Assembly (NCBI GenBank): GCA_015478895.1
Contig: JADMKK010000004.1
Coordinates: forward strand, 85,975-149,974
Reading direction: 5' to 3'
DNA from: Comamonas sp.
GTDB taxonomy: Bacteria > Pseudomonadota > Gammaproteobacteria > Burkholderiales > Burkholderiaceae_C
Length of the DNA: 64,000 nt
The notes beneath the pieces were generated by a model, which was given only the letters and a program-made list of their open reading frames with translations, was not told the DNA's origin and ran no database searches. The number at the start of each line of letters is the position of its first letter. Positions within the stretch are counted from its first letter, which is position 1. A program made the translations under genes and the position numbers. Below, piece after piece: positions 18,949 to 27,473 of the stretch.

Positions 18949-20571
18949 ATGGAACAAAGTGTTGACTACGTGGTGATAGGTGCTGGCTCGGCCGGTTGTG
19001 TGCTAGCTGGCCGGCTGAGCGAGAGCGAGGCGCATGAAGTCTGCGTGCTGGAGGCCGGTGGTACGGACCGCAGTGTGTTGATGCAGTGCCCGGCAGGCTT
19101 GGCTGGTCTGGCCAGGTCTGCCCAGTTCAACTGGGGGCTCTCCAGCGTGCCCCAAGCGGGGTTACACCAGCGCACCAGCTATCAGCCTCGTGGAAAAGTG
19201 CTGGGCGGCTGCAGCTCTGTCAACGCCATGATCTATCTGCGGGGACAAGCCCAAGACTACGATGCGTGGGCCGCCCAAGGCAATGCGGGATGGTCTTGGG
19301 AAGACGTGAAACCGTGGTTCCTGAAAGCAGAACACAACGAGCGCGGAGCAGATGCCTTTCATGCGCAAGGTGGCCCCTTGAATGTGGCCGATCTGCAGCA
19401 GCCCAATCCTTTGAGCCTGGATTTCATTGAAGCTGGCGTGCAGGCAGGATTTGCGCGCAACGAAGACTTCAATGGGCACAGCCAAGAAGGCATGGGCCTG
19501 TACCAAGTGACGCAAAAAGGTGGTGAGCGTTACAGCGCAGCGAAGGCGTATCTAACGCCGCATTTATCTCGCCCTAATTTGCATGTGCATACCGGCGCTC
19601 AGGTGCTGCGCATCCTCACAGAAGTCACACCCGAGGGCTTGCGTGCGACGGGTGTCGAATACCTGCGCGCTGGCACACGCCATGTGGTTCATGCGCGCCG
19701 GGAAGTGTTGCTAAGCGCAGGTGCTTTGTTGTCGCCGCAGTTGCTGATGCTGTCAGGCATTGGCCCGGCGGAACATCTGCGAACCATGGGCATCCAGCCG
19801 TTGCTGGACTTGCCGGGCGTGGGCGCGCACCTGCATGACCATCTGGATGCCACCATCGTCTGTGATGCGCCTAAGTTGACGCAGTCATTTGGGCTGTCGG
19901 CGTCAGGCCTGGTCAATATGGCGCGTGGCATGTGGGAATGGCAGCAAAAACGAGCAGGCATTTTGACCAGTAATTTTGCCGAAGCCGGGGCTTTTTTGCG
20001 CAGCAGTCCTGAGGAGCAGGTTCCGGATATTCAGCTGCATTTTGTGGTGGCCAAGCTGATTGACCATGGTCGGCAAACCGTATGGGGACATGGGTTTTCA
20101 TGCCATGTCTGTGCCTTGCGCCCCGAAAGCCGGGGTACGGTGCGCCTTGCCAGTGCCGATCCACTGACTAGCCCCCTGATCGATCCCAACTTTATGAGCG
20201 CAGAGGTTGACGTGTTGCGTATGGTGCGTGGTGTGCAGACCACACGTCAGATCCTGGCACAGCCCGCATTGCTGCAGCATGGCGCACGCGAATTGGACGC
20301 AAGTGCGGCCGCGCAAACGGCCCACCAAATTGAAGGATGGGTGCGTCAAGCCGCAGACAGCATCTACCACCCAGTGGGGACGTGTCGAATGGGCAGCGGA
20401 GCGATGGATGTCGTAGATGCCAGCTTGCGTGTGCATGGCATGCACGGACTGCGGGTTGTGGATGCATCCATCTTCCCGAGCATCATCAGTGGCAACACCA
20501 GTGCGCCGACGGTGATGGTGGCGGAAAAAGCGGCACACATGGTTTTGCATGCCTTGGAAATGTGTGAGTAA
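18949..20571 (+). CDS. GMC-family FAD oxidoreductase (choline dehydrogenase-like)
   Basis: A 540-residue flavoenzyme that oxidises an alcohol substrate. The FAD-binding motif VIGAGSAGCVLAGRLSE opens the chain, followed by the GMC signature regions (GGCSSVNAMIYLRG, GALLSPQLLMLSGIGP) and the C-terminal active site with YHPVGTCRMG and NTSAPTVMVAEKAA. It resembles BetA and medium-chain alcohol dehydrogenases such as AlkJ, but the substrate is not decidable and no betaine genes are nearby. Divergent from the hydroxybutyryl-CoA dehydrogenase gene with a 135-base shared promoter region. Confidence 0.9.
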   Translation: MEQSVDYVVIGAGSAGCVLAGRLSESEAHEVCVLEAGGTDRSVLMQCPAGLAGLARSAQFNWGLSSVPQAGLHQRTSYQPRGKVLGGCSSVNAMIYLRGQAQDYDAWAAQGNAGWSWEDVKPWFLKAEHNERGADAFHAQGGPLNVADLQQPNPLSLDFIEAGVQAGFARNEDFNGHSQEGMGLYQVTQKGGERYSAAKAYLTPHLSRPNLHVHTGAQVLRILTEVTPEGLRATGVEYLRAGTRHVVHARREVLLSAGALLSPQLLMLSGIGPAEHLRTMGIQPLLDLPGVGAHLHDHLDATIVCDAPKLTQSFGLSASGLVNMARGMWEWQQKRAGILTSNFAEAGAFLRSSPEEQVPDIQLHFVVAKLIDHGRQTVWGHGFSCHVCALRPESRGTVRLASADPLTSPLIDPNFMSAEVDVLRMVRGVQTTRQILAQPALLQHGARELDASAAAQTAHQIEGWVRQAADSIYHPVGTCRMGSGAMDVVDASLRVHGMHGLRVVDASIFPSIISGNTSAPTVMVAEKAAHMVLHALEMCE

Positions 20572-20763
20572 GTGAATGCTTTTGGATACAGCCAGGCTTG
20601 CAGGGAAAGTCCGATCAAAGGCTGTAGTCAGGAAGGTATGTGCAGATGTGCGTGAGTTGATATTGGTCAAGGAGCGTGACTTTGAGTTTGTGAGTTAGCG
20701 CGCTTTTACTGAGAATGAATGCAGTTGCTCAAAGTTGCAGTTCTTCTTGTTAGGTGGTTGACC

Positions 20764-22551
20764 ATGGATAAAAAGGCGTCTTTTGCATATATTCCTGATG
20801 CACAGGCAGAAGCCGTAAGTGCGTTGGATGACCGGGTACGTGCTTATCTCAATAGCGCCACCATGGGCCTGTCGCCCGTCGCTTTGAGTCTGGCCACTGC
20901 AGACTGGGCGATGCATCTAGCCACAGCGCCAGGCAAGCAAATGACGCTGGCACAGCGCGCTTTGCAGCTGTCTCAACAGGCGGCACAAGCCAGCCTGCAA
21001 CCTAGTGGTGAAAAAGATGCGCGCTTCAAAGATCCCGCATGGACGCAGTGGCCCTATAGCGCGATAAAAGAGCAATTCAAGGCAACAGATGCCTGGTGGA
21101 GGGAAGCTGCGCAAGTGGAAGGAATGACCCGCCACCACCGGCATGTGATCGATTTTTTTGCGCGACAGTGGATGGATGCGTTGGCGCCTTCGAACTGGGC
21201 AGCCACCAATCCAGAGGTACTGGCCAAAGCCAAAGAAACGGGGGGAGAAAGTCTGCGCCAAGGCTTTCAATTGTTTACCCAAGACGCCCAGGCTGCGCGC
21301 AAAGCCAAAACCGACACCAGTGCGCAAGAGCTGGAGCCTTTGGAATACGCCGTAGGCAAAGATGTGGCTTGCACCCCGGGCAAGGTTGTTTTTCGCAACG
21401 CTTTAATCGAGTTGATTCAGTACGCGCCAAGCACCGACAAAGTTCACCCTGAGCCCGTGCTGATCGTGCCGTCTTGCATCATGAAGTACTACATCCTGGA
21501 TCTGTCCCCACAGAACTCCATGGTGAAGTATTTGGTCGGCCAAGGGCACACCGTCTTCATCATCTCCTGGCGTAACCCGGATGCTTCGGATCGCGACTTG
21601 AAGATGCAGGACTATCTGAGTACGGGCGTACTGGAGGCCATGGCAGCCGTGAAGTCCCGCACCGGAGCACCCAGTATTCACACAATGGGCTACTGCTTGG
21701 GGGGCACTTTTCTCGCGATTGCGGCGGCGACGCTAGGTCGTCTGGCTCGCAAGCAAGGCGAGCGCAGCGCCAAGGAAAAGACACTGATTCCTGCCGACAT
21801 GCCCGAGCTGGCATCGGTCATCTTGCTGGCTGCACAAACTGACTTCTCAGAGCCAGGAGAACTGGGCGTTTTCATTGATGAAGATCAGTTGGTCAATCTG
21901 CGCCAGAGCATGAATGACAAGGGTTATCTGTCCGGCAAGCAAATGGGGGGATCGTTCCAGTTCATGGCCTCTAAGGACTTGATCTGGTCGCGCAACACGC
22001 GCCGCTACCTGATGGGAGAGGACGATGCCAGCTTCGATCTGATGAGCTGGAATGCCGACCAGACCCGGTTGCCTGCCCGCATGCATTCGGAGTATCTGAC
22101 ATCGATGTTCCTGAACAATACCTTGGCCTCAGGCCAATACCGTTTTGCCGGGGCTACGGTAGCACTCATGGATATCAAGGCACCCATGATGGTGGTCGGC
22201 ACCACACGCGATCACGTCTCGCCTTGGAAATCGGTTTACAAAATTCATCTGCAAACTGATACCCATGTCACCTTTGTATTGGCTGCGGGTGGCCATAACG
22301 CCGGCATCGTGTCAGAACCCGGCCGCCCGCGTCGCAGCTACCAAATCGCAAGTGTGGAAGATGGCCAAGGCTGGATGGATCCCGATGAATGGGCGGCACA
22401 AACTGCCGTGGTGCAAGGTTCTTGGTGGGAGGCCATGAACGCTTGGGTCAAGGCGCGCTCCGGCAATGCGACCAAAGCCAAACCCATCAAGGCTGAGCAT
22501 GTGGTGTGTGATGCCCCCGGTGAATACGTCATGGTGCGTTACGCCGACTAG
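20764..22551 (+). CDS. phaC: Class I poly(3-hydroxyalkanoate) synthase PhaC
   Basis: A 595-residue synthase that polymerises (R)-3-hydroxyacyl-CoA into storage polyester on granules. The alpha/beta-hydrolase core shows the lipase-like box with catalytic Cys311 (MGYCLGGTFLAIAA), the conserved Asp in TTRDHVSPWKSVYK, and the His in GGHNAGIVSEPG. The N-terminal ~200-residue domain and overall length fit the single-subunit class I enzymes. The chosen ATG follows AGGTGG; an ATG 45 bases upstream would add 15 hydrophobic residues. It heads a cluster with FabI-like, hydratase/PTA and acetate kinase genes. No phasin or phaR is visible here. Confidence 0.93.
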   Translation: MDKKASFAYIPDAQAEAVSALDDRVRAYLNSATMGLSPVALSLATADWAMHLATAPGKQMTLAQRALQLSQQAAQASLQPSGEKDARFKDPAWTQWPYSAIKEQFKATDAWWREAAQVEGMTRHHRHVIDFFARQWMDALAPSNWAATNPEVLAKAKETGGESLRQGFQLFTQDAQAARKAKTDTSAQELEPLEYAVGKDVACTPGKVVFRNALIELIQYAPSTDKVHPEPVLIVPSCIMKYYILDLSPQNSMVKYLVGQGHTVFIISWRNPDASDRDLKMQDYLSTGVLEAMAAVKSRTGAPSIHTMGYCLGGTFLAIAAATLGRLARKQGERSAKEKTLIPADMPELASVILLAAQTDFSEPGELGVFIDEDQLVNLRQSMNDKGYLSGKQMGGSFQFMASKDLIWSRNTRRYLMGEDDASFDLMSWNADQTRLPARMHSEYLTSMFLNNTLASGQYRFAGATVALMDIKAPMMVVGTTRDHVSPWKSVYKIHLQTDTHVTFVLAAGGHNAGIVSEPGRPRRSYQIASVEDGQGWMDPDEWAAQTAVVQGSWWEAMNAWVKARSGNATKAKPIKAEHVVCDAPGEYVMVRYAD

Positions 22552-22662
22552 ACATATTTTGGCGGGCTGGCTTTGTAGCGAAGCACCTTGCTCGCTTTGA
22601 AATTCTTATTTTGGCTAAGGTGCTATGCGGTGTAGCGCCTGCCTATTCACGATTGAACTGTT

Positions 22663-23442
22663 ATGAACAACGCACATTCTGCATTTAGTTTGGCTGGTAA
22701 AAAAGGCTTGATTCTGGGCTTGGCCAATGATCGCTCTATCGCCTGGGGTTGTACTGAACTGGCATGCGCCCAAGGCGCTGAGGTCATGGTGACATGCCTC
22801 AATGAAAAAGCACGCAAATGGGTAGAGCCGCTCACCAGTTCCATTGGCGCAGAGCTTGTCAATTGCAATGTAGAAGACGAGGGTGCATTGGAAGCACTGG
22901 TGCAGCAAGCGGTGCAAAAAATGGGCAAGCTCGACTTTGTCATTCACTCAATTGCTTGGGCGCCGCTGGAAGACTTGCATGGGGATGTGGTGGATAGTTC
23001 ACGTGAAGGGTTCGCGCGCGCCATGAGCGTGTCCTGTCACTCTTTTGCAGAGCTGGCCAAGTTGTGCGCGCCGCACATGACCGATGGCGGCAGCATGATT
23101 TCCATGAGTTATCTGGGTTCGGGCGAAGCTGTGCCGAACTACGGCTTGATGGGGCCTGTCAAAGCTGCGCTTGAATCTTTGGTGCGCTACATGGCGATGG
23201 AGCTTGGCGGCAAAAATATCCGCGTACATGCCGTGTCTCCGGGGCCCATCTTGACCCGTGCTTCATCGGGTATTGCAGATTTTGATGCGCTGATGGCGAC
23301 TGCCAAAGCGAAGGCCCCCTTACAGCGTCTGGTAACACTGGAAGAAATTGCGCAACTGAGCATCTTCCTGTGCTCGGGTGCAGCTGCAGGCATGACGGGC
23401 CAGACCATCTATGTAGACGGCGGTGTACACGCTGTGGATTAA
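22663..23442 (+). CDS. fabI: Enoyl-ACP reductase (FabI-like)
   Basis: A 259-residue short-chain dehydrogenase-fold enzyme that reduces trans-2-enoyl-ACP with NAD(P)H. FabI hallmarks are visible: the divergent nucleotide motif GLANDRSIAWG instead of a classic TGxxxGxG, the SIAWAP segment, the two catalytic tyrosines in MSYLGSGEAVPNYGLMGPVKAALES with its Lys, and the C-terminal TGQTIYVDGG. It lies inside the PHA/acetyl-phosphate cluster rather than a fab cluster, so it may be a secondary isoform reducing crotonyl-type thioesters (inference). Confidence 0.88.
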   Translation: MNNAHSAFSLAGKKGLILGLANDRSIAWGCTELACAQGAEVMVTCLNEKARKWVEPLTSSIGAELVNCNVEDEGALEALVQQAVQKMGKLDFVIHSIAWAPLEDLHGDVVDSSREGFARAMSVSCHSFAELAKLCAPHMTDGGSMISMSYLGSGEAVPNYGLMGPVKAALESLVRYMAMELGGKNIRVHAVSPGPILTRASSGIADFDALMATAKAKAPLQRLVTLEEIAQLSIFLCSGAAAGMTGQTIYVDGGVHAVD

Positions 23443-23527
23443 GGCGAGCGCTGAGCGGCCATTCATAAGATTCACCGAAGCACTTTATCTTTGTACCTGT
23501 GCGGCGACCTGTGCCGCAGATCGAACC

Positions 23528-24961
23528 ATGAACACCAACGCGCCCCATATTGAATGGATGGAAAACGTCACTTTTGACGAATTGAGTGTCGGCCTCAGTG
23601 CACGGTTAGTGCGTACGCTGACACTGGAAGATATTCAGGCTTTTGCCGCTGTGTCTGGCGATATCAACCCTGCGCATCTGAATGCCGAGTACGCGGATGC
23701 GTCCATGTTTCATGGTGTGATTGCACATGGCATGCTGGGCGCTGCCTTGATTTCGGCGTTGTTCGGCACCCGATTTCCTGGCCCTGGAACCATTTATCTC
23801 GGCCAAGAGCTGAAGTTCACCAAGCCCGTACGCATTGGCGATACATTGACCGTGCTGGCTACGGTGGCGGAAAAGGACGACGAGAAAAAACGCGTCCAGA
23901 TGGACTGCTTGGTCACCAATCAAAAGGGTGAAGTGGTGCTCAAGGGTGAAGCTAAGCTGATGCCGCCGACGCAAAAGGTACGTGTGCCGAAAGTGAATGC
24001 GCCACAAATTCAGTTGTTTGATCCCGAAGCGCGCCTGAAAGATTTACTGGCCCGTGCTGAGCCCCTGGAAGCTGTGCGCTGTGCCGTGGTGCATCCTTGC
24101 GATGAAGGCTCACTCAGCGGAGCGATGGACTCTGCTCGCTACGGTTTGGTTATTCCGGTACTGATTGGGCCAGAAGGCCGCATACGCCGTGTCGCGCAAG
24201 ACCACGGTATCAGCCTGGACGGTGCAGAAATCATCTCTGTGGAGCACAGCCACGCAGCTGCTGAATTGGCGGCAGCAATGGCCGCGCGCAAAGAGGTCGA
24301 GATTTTGATGAAAGGCAGCTTGCATACGGATGAGCTGCTGAAAGCCGTACTGTCCCAGCCTTCGCTGCGTACAGGACGCCGTCTCTCGCATATTTTCCGC
24401 TTTGATGTACCGCTGTATGCCAAGCCGCTGCTGATTACCGATGCGGCCATCAACATCCGTCCCAGCTTGCAAGACAAAGTAGACATCATTCAAAATGCCA
24501 TCCACTTTGCCCAGATCATGGGCGTCGAGCAGCCCAAGGTGGCTATTTTGTCCGCCGTTGAAACGGTGACACCTAGCATCCCCTCCACGATTGATGCCGC
24601 TGCACTGTGCAAGATGTCCGATCGTGGACAGATTCAAGGCGGCTTACTTGATGGCCCTCTGGCATTTGACAATGCCATCTCGATGGAAGCGGTACGTATC
24701 AAGGGCATTGTTTCGGAAGTAGCGGGACAAGCCGACATCTTGGCTGTGCCCGACTTGGAAAGCGGCAATATGGTGGCCAAACAGCTGGAATATCTGGCGG
24801 GCGCTTCAGGCTCCGGTTTGGTGCTTGGCGCGCGGGTACCCATTGCCTTGACCAGCCGCGCTGATGGTCCGATAGCCCGCGTGGCTTCTTGTGTGTTGGC
24901 AGTGCTGGCCGCCCATGACGTGCGCAAACAGCAAGCTGACAACGCGTGGAAACAGGGTTAA
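23528..24961 (+). CDS. Bifunctional MaoC-like enoyl-CoA hydratase / phosphate acetyl(butyryl)transferase
   Basis: A 477-residue fusion. Residues ~10-145 form a hot-dog MaoC/PhaJ-type domain with the catalytic dyad Asp45-x4-His50 (SGDINPAHLNAEYA) and FHGVIAHGML. Residues ~160-470 form a Pta/Ptb domain (GLVIPVLIGPEGRIR, ILMKGSLHTDELL, ADILAVPDLESGNMVAKQL, SRADGP). The first half would hydrate 2-enoyl-CoA to (R)-3-hydroxyacyl-CoA, the second would swap CoA for phosphate. The ATG at 23528 is preferred to an upstream frame extension. It is followed 27 bases later by acetate kinase, completing an acyl-CoA to acyl-phosphate to ATP route, and preceded by PhaC and FabI. Confidence 0.9.
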   Translation: MNTNAPHIEWMENVTFDELSVGLSARLVRTLTLEDIQAFAAVSGDINPAHLNAEYADASMFHGVIAHGMLGAALISALFGTRFPGPGTIYLGQELKFTKPVRIGDTLTVLATVAEKDDEKKRVQMDCLVTNQKGEVVLKGEAKLMPPTQKVRVPKVNAPQIQLFDPEARLKDLLARAEPLEAVRCAVVHPCDEGSLSGAMDSARYGLVIPVLIGPEGRIRRVAQDHGISLDGAEIISVEHSHAAAELAAAMAARKEVEILMKGSLHTDELLKAVLSQPSLRTGRRLSHIFRFDVPLYAKPLLITDAAINIRPSLQDKVDIIQNAIHFAQIMGVEQPKVAILSAVETVTPSIPSTIDAAALCKMSDRGQIQGGLLDGPLAFDNAISMEAVRIKGIVSEVAGQADILAVPDLESGNMVAKQLEYLAGASGSGLVLGARVPIALTSRADGPIARVASCVLAVLAAHDVRKQQADNAWKQG

Positions 24962-24988
24962 TCAGCGGCAAACATAAGGATAAACGCC

Positions 24989-26224
24989 ATGGCCATTCTT
25001 GCTGTTAATGCAGGCTCTTCCTCGCTCAAGTTTTCGCTGCATCCCCTGCAAAATGGTCAGGTGCAATCGCATGTGCTATCGGGCAATATCCAGGGCCTCG
25101 AGCCTCACGGTGCGCCTGAGATGGGGTGGAGTTACCTAGGAAAAAAGCACTCTCAGCCTTTGCTGGTAACGGCTGATAGCTCTCCTTTTGAGGTGGCGCT
25201 TGAGGGCGTGCGTGCTTTGGTCGAGAAGCTGCAAGCCGCACCCGATATCGAAGCGGTTGCCCACCGCGTGGTTCACGGCGGTGGGGAGTTCACCGCCTCT
25301 GTGGTAGTGGATGAGGGCGTGCTGGAACGTCTGGCCCGCTTTAACTCTTTGGCTCCACTGCACCAGCCCCACAATCTGGAAGGTATACGGCGTTTTCGGT
25401 CAGCGTTTCCTCAAGTGCCGCAGATTGCATGCTTTGACACGGCTTTTCACGCCAGCATGCCCGAGGTCGACTACGCTTTTGCGCTGCCCAAAGAATTGCA
25501 GGCGCAGGGCGTGCGCCGTTATGGATTTCATGGGCTGTCCTACCAATACATCATGTCGGTATTGGAGGCGCAAACCATTCGAGGCCGAGGCCGTGTCGTC
25601 ATGGCTCATTTGGGCAACGGTGCCAGCTTGTGCGCGGCGCTGGCTAGCAGCAGCGTAGCAACGACCATGGGCTTTTCAGCCCTGGACGGACTCATGATGG
25701 GCACGCGCAGCGGTTCGCTGGATGCAGGGGTGTTGCTGTATCTGATGGAGCAAGGCTGGACGCATGCGCAGATGGAAAAGCTCCTCTACAAACAAAGTGG
25801 TTTGCTAGGAGTTTCGGGTATTTCTGCCGATATGCGCACATTGCGCGCTGATGGCAGTGACAACGCACAGCGTGCCATTGCCCAATTTACCCATCGTGTG
25901 GTTCGTGAAACGGGCGCATTGGTGGCGTGCTTGGGCGGTCTTGATGTGCTGGCATTCAGCGGCGGCATTGGCGAGAACGACGCCGTCCTGCGTGAGCAGG
26001 TGTGCGAGCGTCTGTCGTGGCTGGGTATCCGGTTGGATCTGGAGCGTAACCAGCAAGCAGATGGCGTGCGCGCCTATGCTGTGCATGCGCCTGACAGCTC
26101 GGTAGAGGTCTGGGTGATTCCTACCGACGAAGGCCGCGTGGCAGCCCGAGAAGCTGCCGCCTTGCTGGCTGCCGCCTTGCCCGCAGCAGATGCAGAGCCA
26201 GCATTGGCGGGCTCAATGTCCTGA
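24989..26224 (+). CDS. ackA: Acetate kinase
   Basis: A 411-residue ASKHA-fold kinase that converts acetyl phosphate and ADP into acetate and ATP. The signature NAGSSSLKFSL opens the protein. Further motifs are VAHRVVHGG, the catalytic Asp in ACFDTAFHASMP, HLGNGAS, MGTRSGSLDAG and the C-terminal GGIGENDAVLREQV. AAGGATAA precedes the ATG. The gene follows the hydratase/phosphotransacylase fusion and is probably co-transcribed; the pair may also accept butyryl or propionyl substrates. Confidence 0.95.
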   Translation: MAILAVNAGSSSLKFSLHPLQNGQVQSHVLSGNIQGLEPHGAPEMGWSYLGKKHSQPLLVTADSSPFEVALEGVRALVEKLQAAPDIEAVAHRVVHGGGEFTASVVVDEGVLERLARFNSLAPLHQPHNLEGIRRFRSAFPQVPQIACFDTAFHASMPEVDYAFALPKELQAQGVRRYGFHGLSYQYIMSVLEAQTIRGRGRVVMAHLGNGASLCAALASSSVATTMGFSALDGLMMGTRSGSLDAGVLLYLMEQGWTHAQMEKLLYKQSGLLGVSGISADMRTLRADGSDNAQRAIAQFTHRVVRETGALVACLGGLDVLAFSGGIGENDAVLREQVCERLSWLGIRLDLERNQQADGVRAYAVHAPDSSVEVWVIPTDEGRVAAREAAALLAAALPAADAEPALAGSMS

Positions 26225-26238
26225 GCATGTACGTTTGT

Positions 26239-27450
26239 TTAGGCTGTGTCTCGGATGGCGTAAACCGCCTTCGCTGCGGCGTGCCCATGGGGTTCCGTCA
26301 ATGAATCTTCAAACACCAAGCACCCTCGGCCACTGGCTTTGGCAGCATACAGGGCTGCATCAGCGCGCTGCAGCAAATCAGGTAACTCGCGCAGTTGCTG
26401 GGTTTGCAAAGCACAACCTGCGCTGATGCGCAACTCAAAACCTAGCTCTTGCTTGGAGCGATGGCTTAAGGCTAGACACAGGCGCTGAAAGAAGATTTCT
26501 ACGGCATAGGGCTGCGCGTAAATAAGCAAGCAAAACTCTTCGCCACCCCACCGTGCTGCGGTTTCAGCCGTACGCATCTCGGCCTTTAATACGCGGGCCA
26601 GTAACTGCAGCGCAAGGTCACCTTGGGTGTGTCCATACTGATCATTGACGGCCTTGAAATGATCCAGATCCAGCAGCAGCACGGCAAGCGCTATGTGCTG
26701 GCGTTGCGCATGCGCCAGCATGCGGGGTGCGACCTGAAGCAAAGCATGGCGGTTGGCAAGTCCTGTCAACTGATCCGTCATGGCCAAATCGCGCAGTTTC
26801 TGGTTGGTTTCATCGCGCCAGGCCACCAGGATGCTGACCAAAACCAGTGTGCTGCACAACTGCGCCATGATGACAAAAGTGTGATTGACTCCGGTGTCGA
26901 TGGCAAATTCCTGCAGCCATGGCGTTGCTGCTGCCAGGTAACTGCGACTGAGCAGACCCACCCCCATGATGCAGGCAGAAGCTGCCATCAAATAGCGCCA
27001 AGAACGCGGGGCCGGCCGGATTGGGTAAAAACACATGGCGCCAAGGCAGGCGACAGAAAGTCCATGGCACAGACTGAACCAGGCTGTGCGCCAGACCATG
27101 TTGTCTAACCACACCATGAACCCCAGCGGCCCCAGCAAGCACAGCGTGAATAGAACGGGGCGGAACCGCCGTGCGCCCAGCCAGTTTTGTAGTGCTTGGG
27201 CCATTTGCCATTGCGCTGCAGCGGCAGCGCACGCTGCGGCGACGCTCAGCGGTGCGTCCCAAGCCATCCCGCGCATGCGACCGGCAGCGAGGATGAAGGC
27301 CCAGCCGATGCCCTGCAATAAAAAATAGCGCTGCGCATGCCGTGCAGCCTGGCTGACAGGGTTGTCCATGACCAGCGGCAAAGCTGCACCCATTACCGCA
27401 AGATTGAGTGCAATCAAGATGGCCATGGAGGTGAAGTCAAGCTGTGGCAT
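26239..27450 (-). CDS. Membrane diguanylate cyclase (GGDEF)
   Basis: A 403-residue protein with about seven to eight hydrophobic helices over the first ~215 residues and a C-terminal GGDEF domain. Catalytic residues are intact (DQLTGLANRHAL, LDLDHFKAVNDQYGH, RWGGEEFCLL). The RxxD inhibitory site is degenerate (RTAE), so feedback by c-di-GMP may be weak. The start is uncertain, as ATG codons occur at 27450 and 27426. It lies 23 bases downstream of the AMP nucleosidase gene, apparently in one operon, and meets acetate kinase tail to tail only 14 bases away. Confidence 0.88.
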   Translation of the reverse strand: MPQLDFTSMAILIALNLAVMGAALPLVMDNPVSQAARHAQRYFLLQGIGWAFILAAGRMRGMAWDAPLSVAAACAAAAAQWQMAQALQNWLGARRFRPVLFTLCLLGPLGFMVWLDNMVWRTAWFSLCHGLSVACLGAMCFYPIRPAPRSWRYLMAASACIMGVGLLSRSYLAAATPWLQEFAIDTGVNHTFVIMAQLCSTLVLVSILVAWRDETNQKLRDLAMTDQLTGLANRHALLQVAPRMLAHAQRQHIALAVLLLDLDHFKAVNDQYGHTQGDLALQLLARVLKAEMRTAETAARWGGEEFCLLIYAQPYAVEIFFQRLCLALSHRSKQELGFELRISAGCALQTQQLRELPDLLQRADAALYAAKASGRGCLVFEDSLTEPHGHAAAKAVYAIRDTA

Positions 27451-27473
27451 GGCGTAAAGCGAGGTGCTGAAAA

